Shown here: positions 37,134-46,200 of the stretch, piece after piece | Numbering within the stretch: the stretch's first letter is position 1 | How the letters are laid out: each line of letters opens with the position of its first letter | Assembly: GCA_028285345.1 (NCBI GenBank) | Contig: JANQPT010000009.1 | Location: forward strand, 1 to 64,000 | DNA length: 64,000 nucleotides | Direction of reading: 5' to 3' | Source: Planctomycetales bacterium | GTDB taxonomy: Bacteria > Planctomycetota > Planctomycetia > Planctomycetales > Planctomycetaceae | The notes under the pieces: model-generated | The model's database searches: none | What the model was told of the DNA's origin: nothing | What the model saw: only the letters and a program-made list of their open reading frames with translations | Program-made: the position numbers and the translations under genes

Positions 37134-37650
37134 GTGACCGTCCATTCATCAATTCGCGCAGAGTCTTCTTCGCGCGATTCAACTTGACGCCGACATTGCT
37201 TTCCGAAATGCCCATCACGTCGGACATCTCGCGATAACTGAGCTGATCCAAATAGAGCAGCACCAGCGCCGCATCGGCTTTCGGCAACCGGTGAATCGCT
37301 TGATACAGTTGTTCGACGGTTTCTCGATGCTGCGCCTGCTGGGCGCTGTCTCCAACGCCAGTCGCGACGTCTTGCACCTCCAACAACGGCTGCTGCCTTG
37401 AGCGGCGCGGCTTGTCGTTTCTATGCCAATTCATCGCGGTGTGGAGTGCGACACGATAGAACCACGTCGCGGGACTTGCCCGGCCCTCGAATTTTGGCAG
37501 CGACCGCCAGGCTTGCAGCAGAATCTCCTGCGCCAGATCCTGACTCTCCTCGCTGGTGAGGGTGTATGCGCGCGCCACCTTCATGACCGACGCCGCGTGG
37601 GAATCAAGCCAGTTCATGAAGAGTGACTGTTGATCTTCGTCCTGCAACAC
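37123..37650 (-). CDS. ECF-type RNA polymerase sigma factor
   Basis: This extracytoplasmic-function sigma factor has 175 residues. Region 2 covers SQDLAQEILLQAWRSLPKF and the following ATWFYRVALHTAMNW; region 4 has the helix-turn-helix YREMSDVMGISESNVGVKLN. It starts with GTG (MLQDEDQQ), with GAGG 4 bases upstream; an internal ATG at 37617 (MNWLDSHA) is an alternative. The stop overlaps the start of the membrane pseudo-hydrolase, so the two are probably translationally coupled, as is normal for an ECF sigma and its anti-sigma. Its target promoters are unknown, although autoregulation of the block is common for such factors. Confidence 0.93.
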   Translation of the reverse strand: MLQDEDQQSLFMNWLDSHAASVMKVARAYTLTSEESQDLAQEILLQAWRSLPKFEGRASPATWFYRVALHTAMNWHRNDKPRRSRQQPLLEVQDVATGVGDSAQQAQHRETVEQLYQAIHRLPKADAALVLLYLDQLSYREMSDVMGISESNVGVKLNRAKKTLRELMNGRSHES

Positions 37651-37862
37651 ACAACCTCAAGCGGGAAAGCCGGCGAGATAATGCGGGCTAACCTTTGAAC
37701 ACTTCGTCGTCCATTTCAATTAGACACGGCAGCCATACGTTTCTTACAAAATTTGGCCGCGAAATGAACGATTTCAGACCGATTGTGTCGTTCCTCAGGC
37801 CAACTTCTATATACTCTACACCGATCGCGCGTCTGTGCGCCTCCAAAACATCGGATTGAGAC

Positions 37863-39188
37863 ATGCCCCCGCGCAACTCCCAACGCGAATTTGCCGTCGA
37901 GGTCGTCCGCCAGCTGCAGGAAGCGGGGTTTACAGCTCTGTGGGCGGGCGGGTGTGTGCGCGATTGGCTGTTGGGACGCGAGCCGGCGGATTACGACGTG
38001 GCCACCGATGCACGGCCTGATGACGTGCGAAAGCTGTTCGGACGCCGCAAAACGATTCCGGTCGGAGCCAGTTTCGGCGTGATCATTGTGCAGGCCCGCC
38101 GCAGTGAAGACAACGTCGAGGTCGCCACGTTTCGCACGGAAGGCCCCTACCTGGACGGGCGTCGTCCCGACTCGGTGCGGTTTGCGACTCCCGAAGAAGA
38201 CGCGCTGCGCCGCGATTTTACGATCAACGGCATGTTCTACGATCCGGTGACGGACTCGGTGCTGGATTTCGTCGGCGGCCGACAGGATTTGCAAAAGAAG
38301 GTCATTCGGGCCATTGGCGATCCGCATCACCGGATCGCCGAGGACAAACTGCGGATGCTTCGCGCCGTGCGGATATCGGCCACGTTGCAGTTCGAGCTTG
38401 AACAGACGACAGCGAATGCGATTCGCGAAATGGCGGCGGAGATTTCGGTCGTCAGTACCGAGCGGATTGCTCAGGAACTGACGCGTATGCTGGCCTCACC
38501 ACAGCGCGTGCCGGCTGCGGAATCTCTGCGCCGGCTGCGGCTGCTGGATGAGATCCTGCCGGAGTTGAAACCGGCCCTGGTCGAATTCACCGGGACGCCG
38601 CCCGCCGACAGCCACTGGGGAAAGACGCTGCGAATGCTGGGCGAATTGGAAACTTCCAGCTTTGAGCTGGCCTTCGCGACGCTGCTGCACGAAGTGCCTG
38701 CCGTGGCTGAAGAGGAGACGACTGAGGAACATCCCAAAACCCGTGCGGAACGGAATGCACACACTGTCTGGGGTATCTGCCGTCGACTGCGGTTGTCGAA
38801 TCAGCAGACCGACCGCATTTGCTGGCTGGTGAAGCATCGCAATCACCTGTTGGACGCTCCCGAACTACCATTGCATGAACTGAAGAGGCTGCTGGCGGAA
38901 CCGTTTGCCGAGGAGTTGATTGCCCTCAATCGGGCAGAAGCAGTTGCCGGCGGGATTGATTTGGCGGCGGTCGAGTTTTCGGAACGTTATCTCCATGACA
39001 CGCCGACGGAGGAAATCAATCCGCCGCCGCTGATCACCGGCGACGATCTGATTCAACAGGGTCTACGACCAGGCAAACAGTTTAAGCAAATCCTCGATAC
39101 CGTTCGCGATCGGCAACTCGACCGCCTGATCAGCACCCGCGACGAAGCGTTCGCTGTGGTCAAGGAAATCGTCGGCGACGGTTCGTAG
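37863..39188 (+). CDS. CCA tRNA nucleotidyltransferase / poly(A) polymerase family
   Basis: This 441-residue class II nucleotidyltransferase adds CCA to tRNA 3' ends or A-tails to RNA. The head domain has WAGGCVRDWLLGREPADYDV, with the GG and the DxD metal-binding Asp pair, followed by RRDFTINGMFYDP (the second flexible loop and active-site Asp) and RMLRAVRISATLQF (RNA and nucleotide binding). The C-terminal part is a helical HD-like/RNA-binding region. CCA-adding and poly(A) polymerase functions cannot be separated by eye. No clear Shine-Dalgarno precedes the ATG at 37863. Confidence 0.92.
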   Translation: MPPRNSQREFAVEVVRQLQEAGFTALWAGGCVRDWLLGREPADYDVATDARPDDVRKLFGRRKTIPVGASFGVIIVQARRSEDNVEVATFRTEGPYLDGRRPDSVRFATPEEDALRRDFTINGMFYDPVTDSVLDFVGGRQDLQKKVIRAIGDPHHRIAEDKLRMLRAVRISATLQFELEQTTANAIREMAAEISVVSTERIAQELTRMLASPQRVPAAESLRRLRLLDEILPELKPALVEFTGTPPADSHWGKTLRMLGELETSSFELAFATLLHEVPAVAEEETTEEHPKTRAERNAHTVWGICRRLRLSNQQTDRICWLVKHRNHLLDAPELPLHELKRLLAEPFAEELIALNRAEAVAGGIDLAAVEFSERYLHDTPTEEINPPPLITGDDLIQQGLRPGKQFKQILDTVRDRQLDRLISTRDEAFAVVKEIVGDGS

Positions 39189-39260
39189 TCAAAATTTTAT
39201 TCGCCGTTGCAGGGCTCGTTAGCTTGACGTAAAGCAGATCTTTGAGAAATTGGATTCGAC

Positions 39261-39337
39261 CGTAGGGTCCGCTGTGCGGACCGATTGTATCCAGAACGAC
39301 CATCAACAGAGGAATGGTCCGCACAGCGGACCCTACG
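39261..39337. repeat. REP-like inverted repeat pair (two 22-bp arms)
   Basis: The arm at 39261-39282 and the arm at 39316-39337 are perfect inverted copies, 22 bp each, with a 33-base spacer. Each arm is itself a near-perfect palindrome around GGTCCGC-TGT-GCGGACC, so a cruciform or two small hairpins are possible. The second arm ends 7 bases before the ATG of the downstream oxidoreductase gene. The layout resembles REP/BIME elements. Confidence 0.7.
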
Positions 39338-39344
39338 AAGGAAA

Positions 39345-40448
39345 ATGACTTCAATACGATTTGGCATCATCGGTGCGGGCGCCGTGTCCGACTATCACCA
39401 TTGGCCGGGTATCGAAATCGACCCTCGCGCGGAATTAGTGGCGATTTGTGATCCCGATGAGCGGCTGCTAGAGCAGCGGCAATCGGATTGGGGGTCGACG
39501 CGGTGCTACACGCAGGCTGAGGAGATCGCCGTCGATCCCGACGTTGATGCGGTGATCATTGCCACGCCGAATTTCACGCACAAGCCGATTGCCTTGGCGT
39601 GCATCGCCGCCGGCAAGCACGTGATGTGCGAAAAACCGTTGGGATTGGACTTTTCCGAGTCGCTCGAGATGTATCGCGCCGCGCATGACAAGGGTGTGCG
39701 GCATATGACGGCGTTCACGTATCGGTTTGCGCCGTCGATGCGGTATCTGAAAGACTTGGTGTCGACAGGTGCGTTGGGCGAACCGCGCCACTTTCGCAGC
39801 CAGCGGTTTCTCGATCTGCCTGAGACCAGTTGGGGCTGGCGACAATCGAAGAAGCTGGCGGGTGCGGGTGATCTATTTGATATGACGATTCACCGTATTG
39901 ATTTCGCACAGGATCTGATGGGACCGATTGCTTCGGTGTGCGGGTCAATCGCTCAATATGCCCTTCGCGACAAGACCGAAGACGGCCGGGACTGTCCGCC
40001 GTCGGATGTCGACGACTGGTCGGCGCTGATTGCCCGGTTTACCGGAGGAGCGGTCGGCGTGTTCGAGGGCAGCACGGTGATGAAGGGCTACCATTTCGGC
40101 GGCTTCGGGCGCGAGTGGGCGGAAGTCAACGGCAGCGAAGGCTCCGCGGTGTACCAACTGACCGAGCCGAATACAATCTTGATCGGCAAAGGGGGCGAGT
40201 CGCTGCAGCAGGTCGATGTGCCGGCGGAGTACCTCACACCGGCGGGCAGTCCGCGCGATCCGGCTGAAGGTGTACCCGCGACGGTGTTTCGATATGACTT
40301 GGTGTACGAGTTTGTTTCCGCGATCGTGGAAGGCCGCGACGCGATTCCCGGTTTTGATCACGGCGCCGCCGCGCAGCGGGTTGCGGATGCGGTGCTTCAG
40401 TCGCATGAAGCGGGAACGTGGGTCGAACTGCCGCAAGAACTGGAGTGA
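39345..40448 (+). CDS. Gfo/Idh/MocA family oxidoreductase
   Basis: This 367-residue cytoplasmic oxidoreductase has no signal peptide. The Rossmann motif is RFGIIGAGAVSDYHH near residues 5-19, and the family's catalytic loop reads GKHVMCEKPLGLDFS. The C-terminal domain has GAGDLFDMTIHRIDFAQD, which contains the usual Asp-x3-His pair. Likely an NAD-linked sugar, inositol or glucose-fructose-type dehydrogenase. The ATG at 39345 is 2 bases after AAGGA, so the ribosome-binding site immediately abuts the REP-like element. Confidence 0.9.
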   Translation: MTSIRFGIIGAGAVSDYHHWPGIEIDPRAELVAICDPDERLLEQRQSDWGSTRCYTQAEEIAVDPDVDAVIIATPNFTHKPIALACIAAGKHVMCEKPLGLDFSESLEMYRAAHDKGVRHMTAFTYRFAPSMRYLKDLVSTGALGEPRHFRSQRFLDLPETSWGWRQSKKLAGAGDLFDMTIHRIDFAQDLMGPIASVCGSIAQYALRDKTEDGRDCPPSDVDDWSALIARFTGGAVGVFEGSTVMKGYHFGGFGREWAEVNGSEGSAVYQLTEPNTILIGKGGESLQQVDVPAEYLTPAGSPRDPAEGVPATVFRYDLVYEFVSAIVEGRDAIPGFDHGAAAQRVADAVLQSHEAGTWVELPQELE

Positions 40449-40467
40449 CGAAGGCGAGAGCCGGAAT

Positions 40468-40839
40468 TTAGCTCAAATACTTGGCCAACAAGTCTCGGGT
40501 TTCGCGCGACGACAGCGAATCTTTGCCGAATCCGCGCACTCCGCCCGCCTGGACCGCGAGATCTTGGTGGTCCGCATAGTTCGTAATGAGCATCACGTTC
40601 ACGTCGCAGTGGTTGGCATCCGCCTTAATCGCTTTCAGGATCTCGATTCCGTCGCTATAGTCGCGATCCAGTTTGCGGTTGATCAGCACGAGCTCAAACT
40701 CGCCTTGTTCGAGCTCCTGGAGCGTGTCGTCGTGGCCGTGCGTCTGGACCACTTGGGCGTCGAAATTGGTCACTACCAGACGCCGGATCGCTGCATGGTC
40801 GGGCACGCACTGGCCGACGTCGAGGACTCTTTTGGACAT
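40468..40839 (-). CDS. Receiver-domain protein lacking the phospho-acceptor Asp
   Basis: This is a stand-alone CheY-like fold of 123 residues. The third strand reads FELVLINRKLDRDYSDG: the position of the phosphorylated Asp is Asn. The usual acidic pair after strand 1 is also changed (DVGQCVPDH), while the Thr/Ser after strand 4 (VMLITNYA) and a Lys after strand 5 (FGKDS) are kept. It should not be phosphorylated in the normal way. It starts at an ATG at 40839; an in-frame TTG precedes. No histidine kinase or output domain is adjacent. Confidence 0.8.
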   Translation of the reverse strand: MSKRVLDVGQCVPDHAAIRRLVVTNFDAQVVQTHGHDDTLQELEQGEFELVLINRKLDRDYSDGIEILKAIKADANHCDVNVMLITNYADHQDLAVQAGGVRGFGKDSLSSRETRDLLAKYLS

Positions 40840-40953
40840 CAAAAAGGCTTCGTTTGCGAATCAATGTGATGGGAAATGCTGTGCAAAGAATCATAGAAGT
40901 CGCGCGGTCCGGCAACAAGTGTTGCCGGCGCCGGCGATGCCGATCGGGGAGAA

Positions 40954-42108
40954 ATGTCACAGCAGATTGAGTTAATTGCCACAACCGCCTTCGGGCTGGA
41001 AGCGGTCGTCGCGCGGGAGCTGAAGGCGCTAGGCTATGCCGAGCAGACTGTGGAGGACGGCCGCGTCGCGATTGCGGCCGATCTGTCGGCGATTTGCCGT
41101 TGTAACCTGTGGTTGCGATCCGCCGACCGCGTGTTGGTGAAAATGGCGGAGTTCGAGGCGGACGATTTCGGTCTGCTGTTTGATCGCACCAATGAACTCC
41201 CTTGGGCCGATTGGATTCCTGTCGACGGCGCGTTTCCCGTCCGTGGAAAGTCGGTCAAGTCGCAGCTGCACAGCGTGCCGGACTGCCAGAAACTGGTGAA
41301 GAAGGCCATCGTCGAGAAGCTGAAAGAGTCCTACGGAGACACATGGTTTGAAGAATCGGGGGCGGTCTTCGCAGTCGATGTGGCGCTGTTGCGGAACCGC
41401 GTGACGATTTCTCTGGATACGTCGGGCGCCGGGCTGCACAAGCGGGGCTACCGCCGGCTGACCGGTCAGGCACCGTTGCGTGAGACCTTGGTGGCGGCGT
41501 TGGTGCAGTTGAGTTATTGGAACGCCGATCGGCACTTGCTCGATCCCTTCTGCGGCACGGGAACGATTCCGATCGAAGCGGCGCTAATCGGGCGGAATTT
41601 GGCGCCCGGCCGCGGACGGCAATTTGCGGCGGAACAGTGGCCGCTGCTCGGCGAGACTGTGTGGCGGCAAGCGCGGGAGGAAGCGGAGGATTTGGCAGAG
41701 CATGACAGGGAGTTGCAGATCATCGGAACCGATATCGACGACAACGCACTGAGCCAAGCGCGTTACCACGCGCGGGAAGCAGGAGTGGAGCAGGGAATTC
41801 ATTTTCAGCAGCGCGACTTTGCCGATCTCTCCAGCAGCCGCAAGTACGGTTGTCTGATCACCAACCCGCCCTATGGTCAGCGCGTCGGCGAAGTGGCCGA
41901 GGCCGTCGAGTTGTACCGCCAAATGCCCGCCGTGCTCGCTCCGCTGGAGACGTGGTCGATCTATGTCCTTACCTCGCATCCCGATTTCGAACGGCTGATC
42001 GGCAGGCAGGCGGGGCGGCGGCGAAAGCTCTACAATGGCAAACTTGCCTGCACCTACTTCCAATTCCCCGGTCCCAGACCGCCGCGCGTGGTTGAGAAAC
42101 CGGAGTAA
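40954..42108 (+). CDS. THUMP-domain RNA methyltransferase (RlmL/YpsC-like)
   Basis: This 384-residue class I SAM-dependent methyltransferase probably methylates a guanine N2 in 23S rRNA. The N-terminal part (residues 1-150) is a ferredoxin-like plus THUMP domain. The methyltransferase part has the SAM motif LDPFCGTGTIPIEAAL and the catalytic ITNPPYGQRV motif, as in RlmL and its Gram-positive relative YpsC. The length is the single-domain type rather than the E. coli RlmL-RlmK fusion. GGGGAG ends 2 bases before the ATG. Confidence 0.9.
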   Translation: MSQQIELIATTAFGLEAVVARELKALGYAEQTVEDGRVAIAADLSAICRCNLWLRSADRVLVKMAEFEADDFGLLFDRTNELPWADWIPVDGAFPVRGKSVKSQLHSVPDCQKLVKKAIVEKLKESYGDTWFEESGAVFAVDVALLRNRVTISLDTSGAGLHKRGYRRLTGQAPLRETLVAALVQLSYWNADRHLLDPFCGTGTIPIEAALIGRNLAPGRGRQFAAEQWPLLGETVWRQAREEAEDLAEHDRELQIIGTDIDDNALSQARYHAREAGVEQGIHFQQRDFADLSSSRKYGCLITNPPYGQRVGEVAEAVELYRQMPAVLAPLETWSIYVLTSHPDFERLIGRQAGRRRKLYNGKLACTYFQFPGPRPPRVVEKPE

Positions 42109-42154
42109 CCAACGTTCGCGATGCCGACGGAGTTCTGTTCGTATCGACGGCACA

Positions 42155-42610
42155 TTACTCCGATTCTATGGCTGCTTCGGTGCAGGCGAATTCCACACGT
42201 GCGGCAACTTTGCCCTCGACGGTGGCTTTGGCTGTGAAGAAAAACGCTCCACCCAGCTTTTCGGTCAGCTCAGCTTCGATATCCAGCACGTCGCCCGGCC
42301 GGACCATTTGGCGGAACTTGACGTTGTTGACCCGAGTGACCACAGGGACTCCGCCGTTGCTGAACTCGACCGTCCGCGCGAGAAAAATCGCTCCCGCTTG
42401 AAAGCAGGCCTCCAAGATCAGTACTCCGGGCAGAACGGGGAAATGCGGGTAATGTCCCCGGAAGACATCCAACTCCGCATCAATACGCTTGCGCGCGGAA
42501 ATGCTTGTCTCAGTGACTTCAATCACCTCGTCGATCCAGAGAAACGGATCGCGGTGGGGAATGTGTTGTTTGATTTGATCAATGTTCAAGATTGCAGTCT
42601 CTCTCGACAT
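42155..42610 (-). CDS. FabZ-like 3-hydroxyacyl-ACP dehydratase
   Basis: This 151-residue single hot-dog protein resembles FabZ, which dehydrates 3-hydroxyacyl-ACP in fatty-acid synthesis. The active site is GHYPHFPVLPGVLILEA, with the catalytic His and the Glu of the LEA segment, and there is an N-terminal IPHRDPFLWIDEV. The hydrophobic end (FFTAKATVEGKVAARVEF) forms the last strands. The ATG at 42610 follows an in-frame TTG. It converges with the methyltransferase gene 46 bp away. A fatty-acid or other acyl-ACP substrate is likely, but FabZ proper cannot be separated from FabZ-like paralogues. Confidence 0.85.
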   Translation of the reverse strand: MSRETAILNIDQIKQHIPHRDPFLWIDEVIEVTETSISARKRIDAELDVFRGHYPHFPVLPGVLILEACFQAGAIFLARTVEFSNGGVPVVTRVNNVKFRQMVRPGDVLDIEAELTEKLGGAFFFTAKATVEGKVAARVEFACTEAAIESE

Positions 42611-42641
42611 CAAAATGCCGTTGTTTGTGATTTCGTTACGT

Positions 42642-42737
42642 CTATTCGCCCCGCAGAGTTTCCAGCATCAGCGTGTGCACCGCCTTGCTGACGGCAAACA
42701 GCGCTGCGAGCCAGCCGGCCAAGTTCGCAGCGCCCAT
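42642..42737 (-). pseudogene. Decayed copy of the FtsX-like permease 3' end
   Basis: The 31 codons from MGAANLAGW to the stop match the C-terminus of the intact permease downstream (MGAAILAGIF... to ...LETLRGE). Identity is high, especially AALFAVSKAVHT and LETLRGE; the copy lacks 5 residues after LAG and carries V-to-M and P-to-L changes. There is no upstream coding part: the reading frame runs into the 3' end of the SUKH-like gene in another frame. This is a gene-tail remnant, not an independent gene. Confidence 0.7.
42671..42707. repeat. Direct repeat core, copy A
   Basis: A 37-base stretch identical to 43305-43341, in the same orientation, within an imperfect direct repeat of about 100 bp. 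The two copies flank the SUKH-like gene. Confidence 0.8.
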
Positions 42738-42756
42738 CAGCGGTAATCGTGTGCAT

Positions 42757-43236
42757 CTAGGTGGGATCGTAAGCGTCACCCAAGTCTTCAAATGTGTCCT
42801 GAAGCCAGAACCAATACGCTCCCTTCCCATCGATTAATTGCGCCAGCAGCGATTCAAACGTCATCGCCACAATTTGACAACTGCCGGCAACGCCATGGCA
42901 ATCCCAGAAACTGTCGTAGCAGTGACCGACTCGAGTCTCATTGAGGTCAATCGTGATGTTTTGGTCTCCAGTCGTGGCAACCACAAACCAGTCAAAACTG
43001 ATGTCGTCCTTGCAATCCTGGCCCACAATAATAGGGTTTGCTCGGACAAAATCAGCTGGCGAGACTATGGCAATTGAATAGTCTGCTCCCTGGTGCAACG
43101 TAGCACCGCCACACAGTTCGTAGAACTTACCCAGGTCGGAAGGGAGCGATAATCCGACCGATGGAACGCCAGCCGGCTTGTGAACTTCACAATTGGCAGA
43201 CGCTCTCAACTGCTCGACGAGGGCTTCAATCCCCAC
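42757..43236 (-). CDS. SMI1/KNR4 (SUKH) family-like protein
   Basis: This 159-residue cytoplasmic protein has the SUKH pattern near its start (LPSDLGKFYELCGGATL), followed by acidic and aromatic strands and a Trp/Phe-rich C-terminus (AYWFWLQDTFEDL). SUKH proteins often act as immunity proteins to contact-dependent or polymorphic toxins, but many have no toxin partner. Here none is adjacent. It starts with GTG, with AAAGGAGG 5 bases upstream, the clearest Shine-Dalgarno in this block. Base composition is lower in GC than its neighbours by eye. It sits between the permease 3' end and a copy of that end, as if inserted. Confidence 0.6.
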   Translation of the reverse strand: MGIEALVEQLRASANCEVHKPAGVPSVGLSLPSDLGKFYELCGGATLHQGADYSIAIVSPADFVRANPIIVGQDCKDDISFDWFVVATTGDQNITIDLNETRVGHCYDSFWDCHGVAGSCQIVAMTFESLLAQLIDGKGAYWFWLQDTFEDLGDAYDPT

Positions 43237-43275
43237 TCGTGCCTCCTTTGAGGTGAGGCGCTTCGTTCATTTCGG

Positions 43276-46200
43276 TCATTCGCCCCGCAACGTCTCTAGG
43301 ACCGGCGTGTGCACCGCCTTGCTGACGGCAAACAGCGCTGCCGCCATGCCTGCCATGAAGATGCCGGCCAAGATCGCTGCGCCCATCTGCCACGGCACGT
43401 CGGCGCCGGTGGTCAGCAAATGCGGCAGCATCGCCAGCAGGGCGGAGAGCGTCCCAGCCGCCAGACCCCACAGTAACAGCAGCCCGTTTTCTAACAGCAC
43501 CAGTTGGGTCAGGCTGAGATTGCGAAAGCCGACGGCCCGCATTAACGCCAACTCGCCGCGGCGCTCGAACACGTTGCGGAGCATCACGGTGGCGAGTCCG
43601 AATGTTCCCAGCAGCAACCCCAATCCTCCCAAGGCCAAAAAGGTTGACAGATAGGTGTTCTGAACCGCCAGAAAACTGGCCAGACGATCTGCGACGAATT
43701 CGGAATCAAAACCGCGGCCGATTCTGGATTCCAGCAATCTGCGGACCTGCTTCGCGGCCTCACGGTTCTTTGCGACCGACTTGTTCTCGTCATAGGCGAC
43801 GTCGATCAAGAAGTATTGGAAGCCCCCTTTTTCGTTGGGAAACACGCGCTCGAAATTTGCGGCGGACATCAACAGTTGCCCCTGAAAGACGCTGCCGTCA
43901 AACATGCCCACGATCTTCAATTGCCCGCCGTCGGGCGTTTCGACCGTGTCGCCGATTCCCTTGTGCAGACTGTACTGCAGAGTGTTGAGATCTCCCAACA
44001 CCGGGATCGTGCCGTCTTCCTGTTCCTGCTCCAGCAGCAGCCAGGGATTTTCACCCGGCGTATTGGCGAATTTGAACCGCCGCTCGCCGTCAGGCGGATG
44101 GATGATTTGATGGGGGACGCCCAGAATTGTCGGCAGCCGGGTCTGATAGATGTTCAAACAACTGGCGTCCTCTCCCGGCCTCATGCGGAATTGGGCGATG
44201 GTATTGACGCTCTGCAAGGTTTGTTGCGACTTATCGTCATCGAGGTCGAACTGCAGTTGTCCTTTTTCGGTGTTCAGGTCGAACAGAATCGGCTGGGACG
44301 ACTCCGCTACGAGCGTGAAGCCGCCGTTGCCTGAATTCTTGTCGGGACGCTCAGCGGCCGGATTGCGATGCCCGGCGGCGACGGCGGCGACGACGAACGT
44401 CGCGGAGGCAATCAAGCCCGCGGTCAGTACGCTCCGCGAACGATTGCGAGCGGCGTTCTGCCGGCTGAGGCGGCCAATTCCGACCACACCTCGCCCCCAT
44501 GCCGAAGCACGGGACTCCCGCCGCAACCGCGCCGAGAGGAACATCAGCGAACTCGCCAAACTGAGGACGCCGACCAAGAAAAATGCCACCACCGTCCACG
44601 AGAACCCGCCAAAAGCTTCGTTCGAGGGGACCAGACCGCTGACGACAGCGAGAACCAATATTAATGCGGTGCCTGCGCAGCCGTACAACATGTACGGCTT
44701 CCCCCGACGCCGGGTTGATCGGGAGACTGTGTCCGACAGCGCGCCGCCCGCGAGGAGACGCCGCGCCGGGAAGGAGGTCAGTCCACGCAATGACCACCAG
44801 ACGGCAATCATCGCGACAGCGGCGGAGATTCCGAATCCCAACAGCAGGCTCAGCGGGCTAATGGATACTGCCAGGAACCGTGTCCCAATTGCCCCAACCC
44901 ACCACGTCTTGAGTCCATAGATCATCAAGTGGGCGTAGCCGACGGCCGCAACGATTCCCAACAGTCCGCCGACGACCATTAAGATCACACCTTCAGCCAA
45001 TAAGAGATTTCGCGCGCGGCGGGGCGAGAATCCGACCGCCAACATCAGTCCGACATCGGCGGCGCGTTGCTCGATTCCGAGTCGGAACAGCAACCCGACC
45101 AGGATCGTCGCCGAGAGAATGATGAAAAAACTAAATCCGATAAACAGCCCTGCAAAGTCGGTCGTCCCGCCGGCCGCCATGAGCCCCAGCGCTTTGACCG
45201 GTAGAAACGTGATGCCCATTTGCTGCAAGGGGAGTGATTTCGGCAACTCTTGCTCCCATTCCGCCCGCGCCGACTCCAGCGATTGGCCCGCAGGCGGGAC
45301 AAAGCGAAACGACGTCAGGTCGCCATAGCGGCTCGTCCAGAGATCTTGGGCGGTTTTGAGTGCCACAAAGGCCTTGGGGGTGCCGCGATGCTTCGTCCAA
45401 TAGTCGTCGTCGCGTTCCGTGAGACGTTCCAAATCCATTTCGAACGGTTGGTCCCATTCCTGGATTGTGTCGACGTCAGTGATGCCTTTCACCTGCGGCG
45501 TCAGTCCTCGATCCGCCGCAGGCGCCTCCCCGAGTTCGGCAATCCCGCGCACGATGAACGTTTGTGACTCCTCGCCCAGTTCCCCTTTCGAGCCCGCGCG
45601 GAAGTACTTCAACGTAATTTCATCACCGACCTCCGCTTGCAGGTCGTCGGCCAACCAGGTGTTGAGAATGATGTCCCGCTCCCCCAACGGCTGTTCGGGA
45701 GCGATGCCGCGAAACTGAAACGGCCCGAAGGGACTCTTCGCGTCGTCCGTAAAGATCTTCGGATCCAGGCCGGCGATTACGGAGTACATCGAATAGGTCT
45801 CGTCCGTCTTTGCGGAATTGAATTCGTTGATCAAATAGACCAGCGCCGGCGAGGCGGACGTTCCGGACCGGCCAAGTTCCGCCGCCGTTTCGTTCACATC
45901 GTTTTCGAGGATCATCCGCTCCGACTCCAACGACAGGTAGGCTGGGCGCTCGTTTTCTCTGATCCGCAACTGCAGATCTGCCAGCGTGAGCACGTCACGC
46001 AGCGCGTCGTTGAGATGCTCGACCTCCTCGCCCGCCTGATGGACTGCAGACTTGCCGGCGACAAAAATCGCGTTCACTCGTGCCTGTCGGCCATTGGGAA
46101 AACTGCTGGAACGCCGCCGCTGATCGATGTCGAGCGCGGCTTGAAGCGTCTCCAGCGCGACGAAGGCGTTGTGCGGCAGCTGCTGGCTTGGCTGCAGCCC

